Positions 17,608 through 26,449 of a stretch of DNA of 64,000 nucleotides are shown here, piece after piece. The stretch lies in NCBI GenBank assembly GCA_947458275.1, contig CANGYR010000002.1, positions 62,001 to 126,000 on the forward strand, in the 5' to 3' direction. Origin of the DNA: Chitinophagaceae bacterium (lineage in GTDB: Bacteria > Bacteroidota > Bacteroidia > Chitinophagales > Chitinophagaceae). The notes beneath the pieces are model-generated. The model saw nothing but the letters and a program-made list of their open reading frames with translations, searched no databases and was not told the DNA's origin. How positions within the stretch are numbered: position 1 is the stretch's first letter; each line of letters starts with the position of its first letter. A program made the position numbers and the translations under genes.

Positions 17608-18471
17608 ATGATTAAAAAAAGTACCTTACAATTGCTGCGCTTCCCGTTCTCTTTTTTTCTGTTACCGGTATATTTATTTGCCCTTACACAACTTGAACAC
17701 ATAAATTCCACCAGAGCTATAATTGTATTTATGATTCTGCACCTGTTGGTATACCCTGCCAGCAATGGTTACAACAGCTATATGGATCGGGATGAAACCC
17801 CTATTGGAGGATTACAGCATCCACTCCAACCCACCCGACAGTTGTTTTACATTACCCTGCTGATGGATTTGGTAGCCATTGCTGTTTCTCTGTTTATCAG
17901 TCTGTATTTTTTATTCGGCGTGATGCTCTATATCCTGGCCTCAAGGGCCTACAGCTATCGGGGTATCCGATTAAAAAAATATCCGGTGGCAGGATTCCTT
18001 ACTGTGCTGGTTTTCCAGGGTGCCTGCACTTTTGGGCTGGTATATCATGGAAGCAGTGAATCACTAAATATCAATTTTCCTGTAAGTGGTATGCTGGCCT
18101 CATCATTTCTTATTGGAGGTTTTTACCCGCTCACTCAAATCTATCAGCATCAGGCCGATAAAGCGGATGGTGTAAATACGCTGAGTTTCTTATTAGGATA
18201 CAAAGGCACTTTTATTTTTTGTGCAGCTGTGTATAGTCTGGCGATGCTTTTTCTAGGTTATACTTTCTTATCCTCCATGATGTCTTTACAATTTTTTGTA
18301 TTAATCATCTTTTTTCTGCCCATACTTATTTATTTTGTGTGGTGGGCATCAAGAGTGTGGAAGGATGTGGAGGCCGCTGATTTCAAACATACCATGCGCA
18401 TGAATGTATTGGCAAGCACTTGTACCAATCTCGGTTTTTTGACTGTTTTAATAATGAATCATTTTGAGTAA
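17608..18471 (+). CDS. UbiA-family prenyltransferase
   Basis: A membrane enzyme of the UbiA superfamily, which moves a prenyl chain onto an aromatic or similar acceptor. The first Asp-rich motif is NGYNSYMDRDETPIGG and the second is HQADKADGVNTLSFLLG, the two magnesium-diphosphate sites of the family; eight or nine helices are likely. I start at the ATG at 17608 (287 aa) and not at the TTG five codons earlier. Its stop overlaps the start of the polyketide synthase by 8 bases. The acceptor is probably the product of that synthase, a proposal and not something the sequence proves. Confidence 0.88.
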   Translation: MIKKSTLQLLRFPFSFFLLPVYLFALTQLEHINSTRAIIVFMILHLLVYPASNGYNSYMDRDETPIGGLQHPLQPTRQLFYITLLMDLVAIAVSLFISLYFLFGVMLYILASRAYSYRGIRLKKYPVAGFLTVLVFQGACTFGLVYHGSSESLNINFPVSGMLASSFLIGGFYPLTQIYQHQADKADGVNTLSFLLGYKGTFIFCAAVYSLAMLFLGYTFLSSMMSLQFFVLIIFFLPILIYFVWWASRVWKDVEAADFKHTMRMNVLASTCTNLGFLTVLIMNHFE

Positions 18472-19546
18472 AATCATTGCACTTGGAACTGCTGTTCCAA
18501 AACACAAACACAACCAGGCAGACATCCTGCAGTTTATGCAGCAGGTATATGCAATGGATGCTGTAGAAAACCGAAAACTGAAGTTCCTCTATAATATGAG
18601 TGGTATCGCTTCACGCTATTCCCCTATACCTGATTACAGTCATCAGATGCCGGAATGGAAATTTTATCCAAATAATGAAGCATTATACCCATTCCCATCT
18701 TTGGAACTCCGCATGCAATGGTATCAGCAACATGCAGCACCGCTTTCGGTAGAGGCAATTCGCAATTGTGCAGAGGGCATCATTCATACAAATCAAATCA
18801 CACATCTCATTACAGTAAGTTGCACAGGTATGAGTGCTCCGGGGTTAGACTTACAAGTGATGGATTTGTTGGATTTACCAAAGCAGACCTACCGTACCTC
18901 GCTCAACTTTATGGGCTGTTATGCCGCCATTCACGCTTTGAAACTGGCTGATGCTATTTGCAAAACAGATACGGCGGCACGAGTAATGATTGTGTGTACT
19001 GAACTCTGCACCCTGCATTTTCAAAAGGAACCTACACCCGATAATATTGCTTCAACTCTTTTATTTGGAGATGGAAGTGCAGCCGTTTTGGTAACACATG
19101 ATTCTTTTCCTCTCAAAGGCCTGCACCTTAAGGGATTTTACAGCGAAGTGGTTCCAAAAGGAAAGCAGGATATGGCCTGGGAACTTTCCTCCACCGGTTT
19201 TCTCATGACACTCAGCGGATATATTCCTGATTTAATTGAAGAAGATTTTAATCAACTCGTACAGCGTGCATTGCAACAAGCCGATATTAACAAAGAAGCC
19301 ATCAATCAGTGGTGCATTCATCCCGGCGGTAAAAGAATTGTGGAGACCATTCAAAAAAGCCTGGGATTGAAGCCGGATGATTTGAGGGCCAGCTATAAAG
19401 TATTGCAAGAGTTCGGAAATATGTCATCTCCTACTCTCATGTTTGTTTTGAAAGAACTAATGCATCAGCAGCAAGAAGGAGCTGTTTTTGCCGCTGCATT
19501 CGGACCCGGTTTAACCATGGAAACTTTTACAGCAATATATGAGTAA
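18464..19546 (+). CDS. Type III polyketide synthase
   Basis: A chalcone/stilbene-synthase-like condensing enzyme of 360 aa that builds aromatic or pyrone rings from an acyl-CoA starter and malonyl-CoA. The catalytic triad can be placed: Cys152 in NFMGCYAAIHA, His286 in WCIHPGGKRIVE, and Asn319 in EFGNMSSPTLMF. The motif VSCTGMSAPGLDL precedes the cysteine. The start codon is TTG, inside the end of the UbiA gene, which suggests coupled translation; the methyltransferase ATG overlaps its own stop by 8 bases. The starter is unknown; alkylresorcinols or alkylpyrones are the common bacterial products. Confidence 0.94.
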   Translation: MSKIIALGTAVPKHKHNQADILQFMQQVYAMDAVENRKLKFLYNMSGIASRYSPIPDYSHQMPEWKFYPNNEALYPFPSLELRMQWYQQHAAPLSVEAIRNCAEGIIHTNQITHLITVSCTGMSAPGLDLQVMDLLDLPKQTYRTSLNFMGCYAAIHALKLADAICKTDTAARVMIVCTELCTLHFQKEPTPDNIASTLLFGDGSAAVLVTHDSFPLKGLHLKGFYSEVVPKGKQDMAWELSSTGFLMTLSGYIPDLIEEDFNQLVQRALQQADINKEAINQWCIHPGGKRIVETIQKSLGLKPDDLRASYKVLQEFGNMSSPTLMFVLKELMHQQQEGAVFAAAFGPGLTMETFTAIYE

Positions 19547-20258
19547 GTTCTCTCATCGTTCTGCAGAAAAAGAATTATTGGATGGGGAAAATATTCCCTT
19601 TGAAGACATTTGCCGGAATATGAAAGAACTGGATTTCATTAACACCTGGCTTGGTGGTCATCGGATTACCCTGGCAGGAATCAGCTCTATAATTCACTCA
19701 ACCATTACACCAACAACCCCTTTGCATATTTGTGAAATAGGTTGTGGGGGTGGAGATAATTTGCGGGCGATCAAAAAATATCTGGATAAAAAAGGAATCG
19801 CGGCTGTTTATACCGGTATTGATCTGAATCCAAATTGTATCGCGTATGCTGAAAGTCGTAAGGAAAATACAGGCATTAAATTTACATGCTCTGATTATAA
19901 TAACGCAGTGTTTACATCAAAGCCGGATGTTATTTTTTCTTCTTTGTTTTGTCATCACTTTTCAGATGCGGATCTTTTAGAACAATGGCAATGGATGAAG
20001 GACAATGCAACGATTGGTTTTTTTGTAAATGATTTGCACCGGCATCCGATAGCGTATTATTCCATACGATGGCTCACGCGTTTGTTTTCAAAATCATATC
20101 TTGTAAAAAATGATGCACCTTTGAGTGTGCTACGAGGATTTCATAAAACCGAATTAATCTCCCTGCAACAGTCTGTAATGCCCGGAAACATTACTTTACA
20201 ATGGAAGTGGGCTTTTCGCTGGCTATTTATATACAAACATGAACCAAACATCATTTGA
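19539..20258 (+). CDS. SAM-dependent class I methyltransferase
   Basis: A 239-aa methyltransferase. Motif I is ICEIGCGGGDNLRAIKKYL, followed by the acidic strand end YTGIDLNPNCIAYAES and a FSSLFCHHF segment. It belongs to the small-molecule branch seen next to type III polyketide synthases. It overlaps both neighbours (8 bases with the synthase, 20 with the oxidoreductase), so it almost surely works in the same pathway, by methylating the ring or a hydroxyl of the polyketide product. Confidence 0.88.
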   Translation: MSKFSHRSAEKELLDGENIPFEDICRNMKELDFINTWLGGHRITLAGISSIIHSTITPTTPLHICEIGCGGGDNLRAIKKYLDKKGIAAVYTGIDLNPNCIAYAESRKENTGIKFTCSDYNNAVFTSKPDVIFSSLFCHHFSDADLLEQWQWMKDNATIGFFVNDLHRHPIAYYSIRWLTRLFSKSYLVKNDAPLSVLRGFHKTELISLQQSVMPGNITLQWKWAFRWLFIYKHEPNII

Positions 20259-21375
20259 TATAGTCATATTGGGCGGCGGGCTTGCTGGTCTGTCATTGTC
20301 TATTCAGGCAGCACGTGCCGGTTATCAAACCGTTCTGCTTGAAAAAGAACAATACCCTTTTCACCGGGTATGCGGAGAATACATCAGTCTTGAAAGCTGG
20401 GATTTTTTGGAAGAACTGGGACTTCCTCTTTCCTCTATGCAATTGCCCATTATAAAGCGACTCCAAGTAACGGCACCCAACGGAAAATTATTTCAAACAA
20501 AACTGCCACTTGGCGGCTTCGGTATTAGTAGGTATAAACTGGATAAAGAGCTGGCTCAATTGGCAAGAGCTGCAGGTGTCGTATTGCTCGAAAATCATAA
20601 AGTAACCAATGTGGAATTTAGAGGTGATCTGTTTCACATTCAGGCCGAAGGAAAAATCATCACCGGGAAAATTGCGGTCGGATCCTTTGGTAAACGGAGC
20701 AATCTGGACATCAAATGGAATCGATCTTTTGTCAAGAATAAACCCACTAAACTCAATAATTACATCGGCGTAAAATACCACATTGACACCAATCATCCGG
20801 AGGATCTGATTGCACTGCACAATTTTGAAAACGGATATTGCGGCATTTCCAAAATAGAAGATAACCGGTATTGTCTTTGTTACTTAACCACTGCGGCGAA
20901 TCTGAGCAAATACAACAATAGCATTGAGGAAATGGAAAAAGAAGTTTTATTCCGGAATCCTCATCTTAAAGAAATTTTTGTCAACGCCCATTTTTTATAC
21001 AGCGGCCCTGTGACAATTTCACAAATCAGTTTTCAGCAAAAAACACAGGTAGAACAACATGTACTATTGCTGGGCGATGCTGCAGGCATGATCACTCCGC
21101 TTTGTGGCAATGGTATGAGCATGGCCCTGCACAGCAGTAAAATAGCATTCAACTGTATGCATAGCTTTTTAGAACAACATATCAGTCGCGATCAAATGGA
21201 AAAAAAGTATCAACAGGTTTGGCAGCAAGAATTTGCATTGCGATTACGAACCGGCAGGATGATTCAGCGATTTTTTGGAAAACCTGCTATCACCAATCTT
21301 TTCGTAGAAGCTTTTCGAATTTTTCCGTCATTGGCAACTCCACTCATTCGGCTCACGCATGGGAAAGCTTTTTAA
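20239..21375 (+). CDS. FAD-dependent oxidoreductase (monooxygenase / geranylgeranyl reductase-like)
   Basis: A 378-aa flavoprotein with the dinucleotide-binding motif DIVILGGGLAGLSLSIQAAR at its N terminus and the second FAD motif LLLGDAAGMITPLCGNGMSM near residue 285. This fold includes aromatic hydroxylases and prenyl-chain reductases, and both uses are credible here. As a hydroxylase it would turn a resorcinol into a quinol/quinone, as SrsC does in Streptomyces; as a reductase it would saturate the prenyl chain. It is the last gene of the coupled four-gene operon. Confidence 0.87.
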   Translation: MNQTSFDIVILGGGLAGLSLSIQAARAGYQTVLLEKEQYPFHRVCGEYISLESWDFLEELGLPLSSMQLPIIKRLQVTAPNGKLFQTKLPLGGFGISRYKLDKELAQLARAAGVVLLENHKVTNVEFRGDLFHIQAEGKIITGKIAVGSFGKRSNLDIKWNRSFVKNKPTKLNNYIGVKYHIDTNHPEDLIALHNFENGYCGISKIEDNRYCLCYLTTAANLSKYNNSIEEMEKEVLFRNPHLKEIFVNAHFLYSGPVTISQISFQQKTQVEQHVLLLGDAAGMITPLCGNGMSMALHSSKIAFNCMHSFLEQHISRDQMEKKYQQVWQQEFALRLRTGRMIQRFFGKPAITNLFVEAFRIFPSLATPLIRLTHGKAF

Positions 21376-21410
21376 GTAAATCAATCTTTTATGGACAGGA
21401 ATACTAAGGC

Positions 21411-21434
21411 AAAAGTAATTTCTTAACATTTGTT
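21411..21434 (+). promoter_or_regulatory. 24-bp control repeat, copy 2 (before the outer-membrane gene)
   Basis: Matches 17548-17571 at 22 of 24 positions. Here the core extends to a perfect 16-base inverted repeat, CTTAACATTTGTTAAG (21422-21437), a likely binding site for a dimeric regulator. The outer-membrane protein gene starts at 21494. Confidence 0.65.
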
Positions 21435-21493
21435 AAGTATGTTATCACTGTTAACCATCAAATTTGTTGCATCGTTCAAAAAATGCATAAATA

Positions 21494-22060
21494 ATGAAAA
21501 AATCAATTCTAATTTTCGTAATTGTTAGCTTGCTGAGTCCGTCTATTTACGCTCAGACCCAACAAAAAGACAGTAAATATGGTATTGAAACAGATATACT
21601 CTGGCCGTTTTTCCCGGGACTAACAAGAACTCAGATGACCATCAAACTTTGGCAGAAAGGGGATTTACGCGGAGATCTTTTAGCCGGTGTAAATGTACTT
21701 TTCCCACAAAATCGTGAAACAGAAGGACGCTTTGCTGACTATAGTATCGTTACCGGTTATAGACAATACTTATGGAAAGGCCTTCATGTGGAATATTCAC
21801 AAACAACCGGATTGGGGGTTTTACAAAACCATGTTACAACCCCAAAAACCTATAACAGCTTTGATTGGGCAGCAACAGGTTACATTGGATACAAATTTGA
21901 GTTTTTACAAAAAAAGCTTTATTTGATACCTCAATTCGGCGTTGAAAGAGTTCTTTATAAGTCAAACCCCTGGCCCATCTATGAAGACAACACACTGACC
22001 AAAGAAGTTGGTGAGACACCGTTCATACTGGGATCGCTTAGATTTGGATATAATTTCTAA
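21494..22060 (+). CDS. Predicted outer-membrane beta-barrel protein
   Basis: A 188-aa protein with a clear signal peptide (KKSILIFVIVSLLSPSIYAQ). The rest alternates hydrophobic and polar residues and ends in LGSLRFGYNF; a terminal phenylalanine is typical of outer-membrane barrels. Internal strands such as LRGDLLAGVNVLF and WAATGYIGYKFEF fit a small eight-stranded barrel. I do not recognise a named family. It lies 118 bases after the flavoprotein gene but has its own copy of the 24-bp control repeat, so it is probably co-regulated with the prenyl/polyketide operon. Confidence 0.75.
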   Translation: MKKSILIFVIVSLLSPSIYAQTQQKDSKYGIETDILWPFFPGLTRTQMTIKLWQKGDLRGDLLAGVNVLFPQNRETEGRFADYSIVTGYRQYLWKGLHVEYSQTTGLGVLQNHVTTPKTYNSFDWAATGYIGYKFEFLQKKLYLIPQFGVERVLYKSNPWPIYEDNTLTKEVGETPFILGSLRFGYNF

Positions 22061-22286
22061 TGTCTTCTATTGTGAATTTAAAAAATTTATTCTGATTCTG
22101 CTTTAAAATTAATCTTCAGTATTTTTATGATATTCAGTGCTGTTGGTGAACTTACCCTTAATAAAACTGTTATTCACTGCATGAATCTCATACAAATGCC
22201 GGTTTACTTACTTTACCTGCCTGTTGAATTGTTGCTTTGTCTTACAACATTTTACCTTTGGAAGAAGCAAGCAAAAAATTAGCTCA

Positions 22287-24587
22287 ATGCGTTTAAAAAA
22301 AATCAGTTTCTCAATTATATTAACTGTATTCGCAAACTTTGTTAATGCCCAAAATACAACAATATTAAAAGGCAAAGTAATTGACAAAGGCTCAAAAACG
22401 GCTCTGACTGGAGCAAGTGTTTCTATCCCTGAAAAAAAATCCGGTGCCATTACGAACAAATTGGGCGAATTTGAAATCAGTGTGAGCGAAAATACAACCA
22501 GATTTAGAGTAGCTCACATTGGGTATAGAGATACTACTCTAATCATTTCAAATAACAATTCATATTATACAATTGCACTTGTACCTGCTTACAAATCACT
22601 TGATGAGGTGCAGATTGTATCCGGCAAAGATGGACCGAAAGAAAAAGTAAACAATGTACAAATGGGGGTTGACAGAATATTGATGGCAGAAGCAAAATTA
22701 CTGCCGGCTATTTTGGGCGAAGTAGATATATTAAAGGTGCTACAATTAAAACCCGGTGTAAAATCAGGCGGCGAAGGTACAGCAGGATTTTTTGTAAGAG
22801 GAGGCAGCAACGATCAAAATCTGATTTTAGTTGAACATGCACCAGTATATAATCCAAGTCATTTATTTGGCTTTTTCAGTGTTTTTAATTCGGATGCTAT
22901 CAGCAATGTGACATTATATAAGTCGGGATTCCCCTCTCAGTATGGCGGAAGATTATCCTCAGTTTTAGATGTAGAAATGCGAAAAGGACAAGCTGATTCA
23001 TTGGAAATACAAGGCGGCATTGGGCTACTTGCCTCTCGCTTAACTATAAACTTACCAATAAAAAAAAGAAAGTTGTCATTACTCGTTTCGGGAAGAAGAA
23101 CCTATGCTGATTTGATTACAAATTCTATAAATCAGCTCAATAAAAACACTAAAGACTATACGCCTATACCGGCATATTATTTTTATGATTTCAATTGCGC
23201 GTTGGATTATAAAATTAATGATAAAAATAAACTGTCGCTCAATGGATATTTTGGAAATGATTTATTCAGGTTCAAAGGCGATAATTTTGGTGCTAATCTA
23301 TTGTGGGGTAATCGATCTGCCTCACTGGAATGGACTCATTATTTCAATGATCGCATGAATGTTTCAACAGCTTATTTCACTTCGGGTTATCTGTATCGCA
23401 TTAATACAACTTTTTCTGAATTAAGCTCAAGTATAGGATCCAGAATATGGGATCAAGGCCTGGTTAATAACTGGAATTATAATATTAATGAAAAGCATGC
23501 GCTCAAATTCGGAGCAAGTGCGATCTATCATCGCTTTACTGTTGGCGAGTATGGAATATCTGCCGAGTTTACTGATATAAAAGGTGGTCAAAAAATTGAA
23601 GCCGGTGAATTTGGCGCTTACCTGTCTCATTCATGGAAAATAAATAAATGGGCTGAGCTTTTATCAGGAATCAGAAATTCAACATTTAATAATAAAACAA
23701 AAACGTTCAATAATCTTGAACCAAGACTGGCATTGAAAACAAGCATCAATACCAATACTACCATAAAAGCAAGTTATGCAAGGATGTATCAGTATTTACA
23801 TTTGGTTAGTAGTAGCGCAGCCTCTCTGCCAACTGATGTCTGGTACCCTAGCGAGGAAGGCATTCGCCCACAGAGATCGGATCAAATTTCGCTGGGATTA
23901 CATCAATCATTTGGACAAAATAAATTTTTTGCATCTATTGAAGGGTATTACAAGTGGATTGATAATGCAATTGATTTCAGAGACGGGGCACAATTATTTG
24001 CAAACCCCAACCTCAGTAAAGAATTTGTTTTTGGTAAGGGATGGGCATATGGCTTAGAAACTTATGTTGAGAAAAAGAAAGGAAAAACAACAGGATGGAT
24101 AGGATACACACTATCATGGTCATGGCGTCAATTCGATAAAATCAATTTCGGCATTCCCTTTCATCCAAGATTTGACAGAAGACATGATATTTCTATAGTG
24201 ATCATGCACAAATTGTCTAAGCGTTTAAGCTTGAGTGGCACATGGGTATTTAGTACCGGAAATTTCGCAACAATAGCAGGCGGGAGATTTGGATTTCAGG
24301 ATTTTTTACCAAACCAAATTGACGCAATACCGGATTATGTAAGAAGAAATGATTTTCAAATGCCACCAACTCATCGCATGGACTTGGGATTGGTAAGGAA
24401 ACTTAAAACAAAAAAGGGCGAATCTGACATAACAATTAGTTTGTATAATGCATACAGTCGCCGTAATCCATTCTTCGTTTTTTATGAAGGAACAGAAAAC
24501 GATGCGGGAGAAACTGTTGGCTTCAAGCCAACGCTGGTGTCATTATTCCCAATACTTCCTGCAATCACTTACAATTTTAAATTTTAA
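22287..24587 (+). CDS. TonB-dependent receptor with carboxypeptidase-like domain
   Basis: An outer-membrane receptor of 766 aa from the ATG at 22287; an earlier TTG frame adds 21 residues with no signal-peptide sense. After the signal peptide (ending FVNAQ) comes a carboxypeptidase-D-like regulatory domain (LKGKVIDKGSKTALTGASVS), then a plug with GGEGTAGFFVRGGSNDQNLI and PSQYGGRLSSVLDVEMRKG, then the barrel, ending in ITYNFKF. The substrate is unknown. A DUF4249 lipoprotein follows after 46 bases; this pair recurs in Bacteroidota and is thought to act as receptor plus surface partner. Confidence 0.93.
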   Translation: MRLKKISFSIILTVFANFVNAQNTTILKGKVIDKGSKTALTGASVSIPEKKSGAITNKLGEFEISVSENTTRFRVAHIGYRDTTLIISNNNSYYTIALVPAYKSLDEVQIVSGKDGPKEKVNNVQMGVDRILMAEAKLLPAILGEVDILKVLQLKPGVKSGGEGTAGFFVRGGSNDQNLILVEHAPVYNPSHLFGFFSVFNSDAISNVTLYKSGFPSQYGGRLSSVLDVEMRKGQADSLEIQGGIGLLASRLTINLPIKKRKLSLLVSGRRTYADLITNSINQLNKNTKDYTPIPAYYFYDFNCALDYKINDKNKLSLNGYFGNDLFRFKGDNFGANLLWGNRSASLEWTHYFNDRMNVSTAYFTSGYLYRINTTFSELSSSIGSRIWDQGLVNNWNYNINEKHALKFGASAIYHRFTVGEYGISAEFTDIKGGQKIEAGEFGAYLSHSWKINKWAELLSGIRNSTFNNKTKTFNNLEPRLALKTSINTNTTIKASYARMYQYLHLVSSSAASLPTDVWYPSEEGIRPQRSDQISLGLHQSFGQNKFFASIEGYYKWIDNAIDFRDGAQLFANPNLSKEFVFGKGWAYGLETYVEKKKGKTTGWIGYTLSWSWRQFDKINFGIPFHPRFDRRHDISIVIMHKLSKRLSLSGTWVFSTGNFATIAGGRFGFQDFLPNQIDAIPDYVRRNDFQMPPTHRMDLGLVRKLKTKKGESDITISLYNAYSRRNPFFVFYEGTENDAGETVGFKPTLVSLFPILPAITYNFKF

Positions 24588-24633
24588 AATGCATTAAATT
24601 AAAATTATAACTCAGTATAAGAAACAAGCAAAA

Positions 24634-25437
24634 ATGAAATTTTATCTCTACATTATATTCACAATCTCTTTATTCATTACAGGGTGCAGAAAAGAGGTCA
24701 AACTTAATTTACCTGAATATGAGCCAAAAATGGTACTTGAGTTTTACCTTGAAAATAACAAACCTTTAAAATGTCTACTGCAAGAAAGTATAAATTTTAC
24801 CGATACAGCCAGATTTAAACTTATTGATAATGCGCTGATTGTCTTGAGTTACAACGGAGTAAAAGACACATTGGTTAATACATTCTTTTTTGACTCAAAG
24901 TTTGAAAAAATATACAATTATCATAACCCAAAAATAATGCAATTAGAACCCAATGTGGATTATGAAGTATATGTGAAAGATAATAGAGGGAGAGAATTAA
25001 GAGGGAAGACAAGGCTTAATAACATTGTTCCTATTGACTCTTTGGTATATAACTTTAATTCAAGTAATAAAGCAGCAGCTGGATTGATATTTAACGATGA
25101 TGGAAATACAAATAATTTTTACAGAATTGTAGCTTTTAAGGACGCGCCTATAGTTAAGGAAGATTCCGTTTGGGATATAACCTTTAATGATATTCTCTTC
25201 AATGGAGAACAATTCAGTTTTTATACCGGTTATGCGTTCAATCCCGGCGATACAATCACCGGCAGGCTTTATCATCTAACCGATGAACATAATAATTTTA
25301 CTGAATCAGTTGGCAATGCTCAATCCTCAAATGGCAATCCTTTCGGACAGCCTGCAAACATAATTACCAATCTTACCGGTGGTATTGGAATTTTTACTAC
25401 CGTAATTTATGCCGAGAAAAAAATTATTGTACGGTAA
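24634..25437 (+). CDS. DUF4249 lipoprotein
   Basis: A 267-aa lipoprotein with the lipobox ending in LFITGC (Cys18). Features of DUF4249 are visible: the early EYEPKMVLEFYLENNKPL strand, LQESINFTDTA, and LEPNVDYEVYVKDNRGREL, which looks like a fibronectin-type strand pair. It is probably anchored in the outer membrane, facing the TonB receptor encoded just upstream and in the same operon. The biochemical function of DUF4249 is not known to me. Confidence 0.85.
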   Translation: MKFYLYIIFTISLFITGCRKEVKLNLPEYEPKMVLEFYLENNKPLKCLLQESINFTDTARFKLIDNALIVLSYNGVKDTLVNTFFFDSKFEKIYNYHNPKIMQLEPNVDYEVYVKDNRGRELRGKTRLNNIVPIDSLVYNFNSSNKAAAGLIFNDDGNTNNFYRIVAFKDAPIVKEDSVWDITFNDILFNGEQFSFYTGYAFNPGDTITGRLYHLTDEHNNFTESVGNAQSSNGNPFGQPANIITNLTGGIGIFTTVIYAEKKIIVR

Positions 25438-25499
25438 TATATTTCCGTGCTTTTACAAAAGACTACTAATAAAAGCTTCAATATAAACCTTACAAATAC

Positions 25500-25727
25500 C
25501 TATCGCTTCTCCACCTTAAAGGCCATATTTCTACCATGCCCTTGCATAATAGCTAAGTTGATCCATGACAATGCCAATTTTTCCAGCAGTTCTACTTTAT
25601 CGGACTTCCCAAAATCAAGGCATGAAGCAAATCCCGCATCCAGAGCCAATTGCAAAGCAACTACTTTTGCTTTTTCACTATCCCCTGACATAAACATATT
25701 AATCGCTTCACCAGTAACTGTTGAGTC
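25500..25727 (-). pseudogene. C-terminal remnant of an F420-dependent NADP reductase-like protein
   Basis: Minus-strand sense reads DSTVTGEAINMFMSGDSEKA, then VVALQLALDAGFASCLDFG and LLEKLALSWINLAIMQGHGR, ending NMAFKVEKR and a stop. This matches the C-terminal third of the NADP oxidoreductase/F420-dependent family (whole proteins about 200 aa). Upstream of about 25727 the match is lost and the start of a divergent Crp/Fnr gene occupies the space. The Rossmann N terminus is missing, so the fragment should be inactive even though an ATG frame of 65 codons remains. Confidence 0.75.
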
Positions 25728-25765
25728 ACTCTTTTTTTGCCTGTATAAAATCGTAAGTTTGTATC

Positions 25766-26389
25766 ATGGTCAACTTGGAGCAAATCACCGAATTCAAAAC
25801 CTCTCCCGAACTGGTAGAAAAACTTTATGAGAACAGCATTTCCAAAAGTTATCCCGCCGGCAGTGTAATCGTGAATGAACACGCTCACATTCGTGCTATT
25901 CCAATAGTTGTTAAAGGTATGCTGAAAGTTATCAGAACTGAAGAGGACGGCCGAGAGATTCTTCTCTATTATATCAAAGCCGGCGAAAGTTGCATTATGT
26001 CTTTTTTAGGAGGCTTACACAACGAAACAAGTAAAGTAAAGGCCGAGGTGGAGGAAGATGCTGAAATTCTGTTTTTACCCGTAGAAAAAGTTTCTCTGTT
26101 TATTAAAGAATACCCAGAATGGCTCGACTACATTTTCCGTCTTTATCATAAACGCTTTGAAGAGTTACTGGATATTTTAAATGCCATCGCTTTCAAAAAA
26201 GTAGATGAGCGACTATTGTCATTACTCAATAAAAAAGTTTCCATTACGGGCAGTAAAAGTATACAGATTACTCATGAACAACTGGCCAATGAATTGGGCA
26301 CTGCCAGGGTTGTAGTGTCGAGGTTGTTAAAACAACTTGAAGAAAACGGCATGGTTAAACTCGGAAGAAATAAAATTATTCTTGTGTAA
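25766..26389 (+). CDS. Crp/Fnr family regulator of the sulfur island
   Basis: A 207-aa regulator with an N-terminal beta-roll sensor (AIPIVVKGMLKVIRTEEDGR) and a C-terminal winged helix: ITHEQLANELGTARVVVSRL is the helix-turn-helix. It has a single cysteine, Cys76, in YIKAGESCIMSF at the end of the beta roll, a position that could sense thiol state; this is speculation. It is followed by TauE, the MBL-rhodanese fusion and other sulfur genes. Its stop codon lies inside the first copy of the GTAACTAAAGT operator-like site, and a second copy precedes the MBL gene, so it probably controls both. Confidence 0.9.
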   Translation: MVNLEQITEFKTSPELVEKLYENSISKSYPAGSVIVNEHAHIRAIPIVVKGMLKVIRTEEDGREILLYYIKAGESCIMSFLGGLHNETSKVKAEVEEDAEILFLPVEKVSLFIKEYPEWLDYIFRLYHKRFEELLDILNAIAFKKVDERLLSLLNKKVSITGSKSIQITHEQLANELGTARVVVSRLLKQLEENGMVKLGRNKIILV

Positions 26390-26399
26390 CTAAAGTCAC
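26386..26399 (+). promoter_or_regulatory. Operator-like site 1 of the sulfur island
   Basis: GTAACTAAAGTCAC, near-palindromic (GTAAC, 4-base spacer, GTCAC), lies about 50 bases before the TauE start. Fifteen bases (26382-26396) are identical to 27254-27268. Confidence 0.65.
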
Positions 26400-26449
26400 C
26401 ATAAATGTTTTTGAAATAACTGACTTTCGTAGTCAAATTTCAAAGACCA

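Noticed and set aside
20488..20820. 110-codon open frame on the minus strand
   Set aside because: It lies wholly inside the flavoprotein gene and has no recognisable sense.
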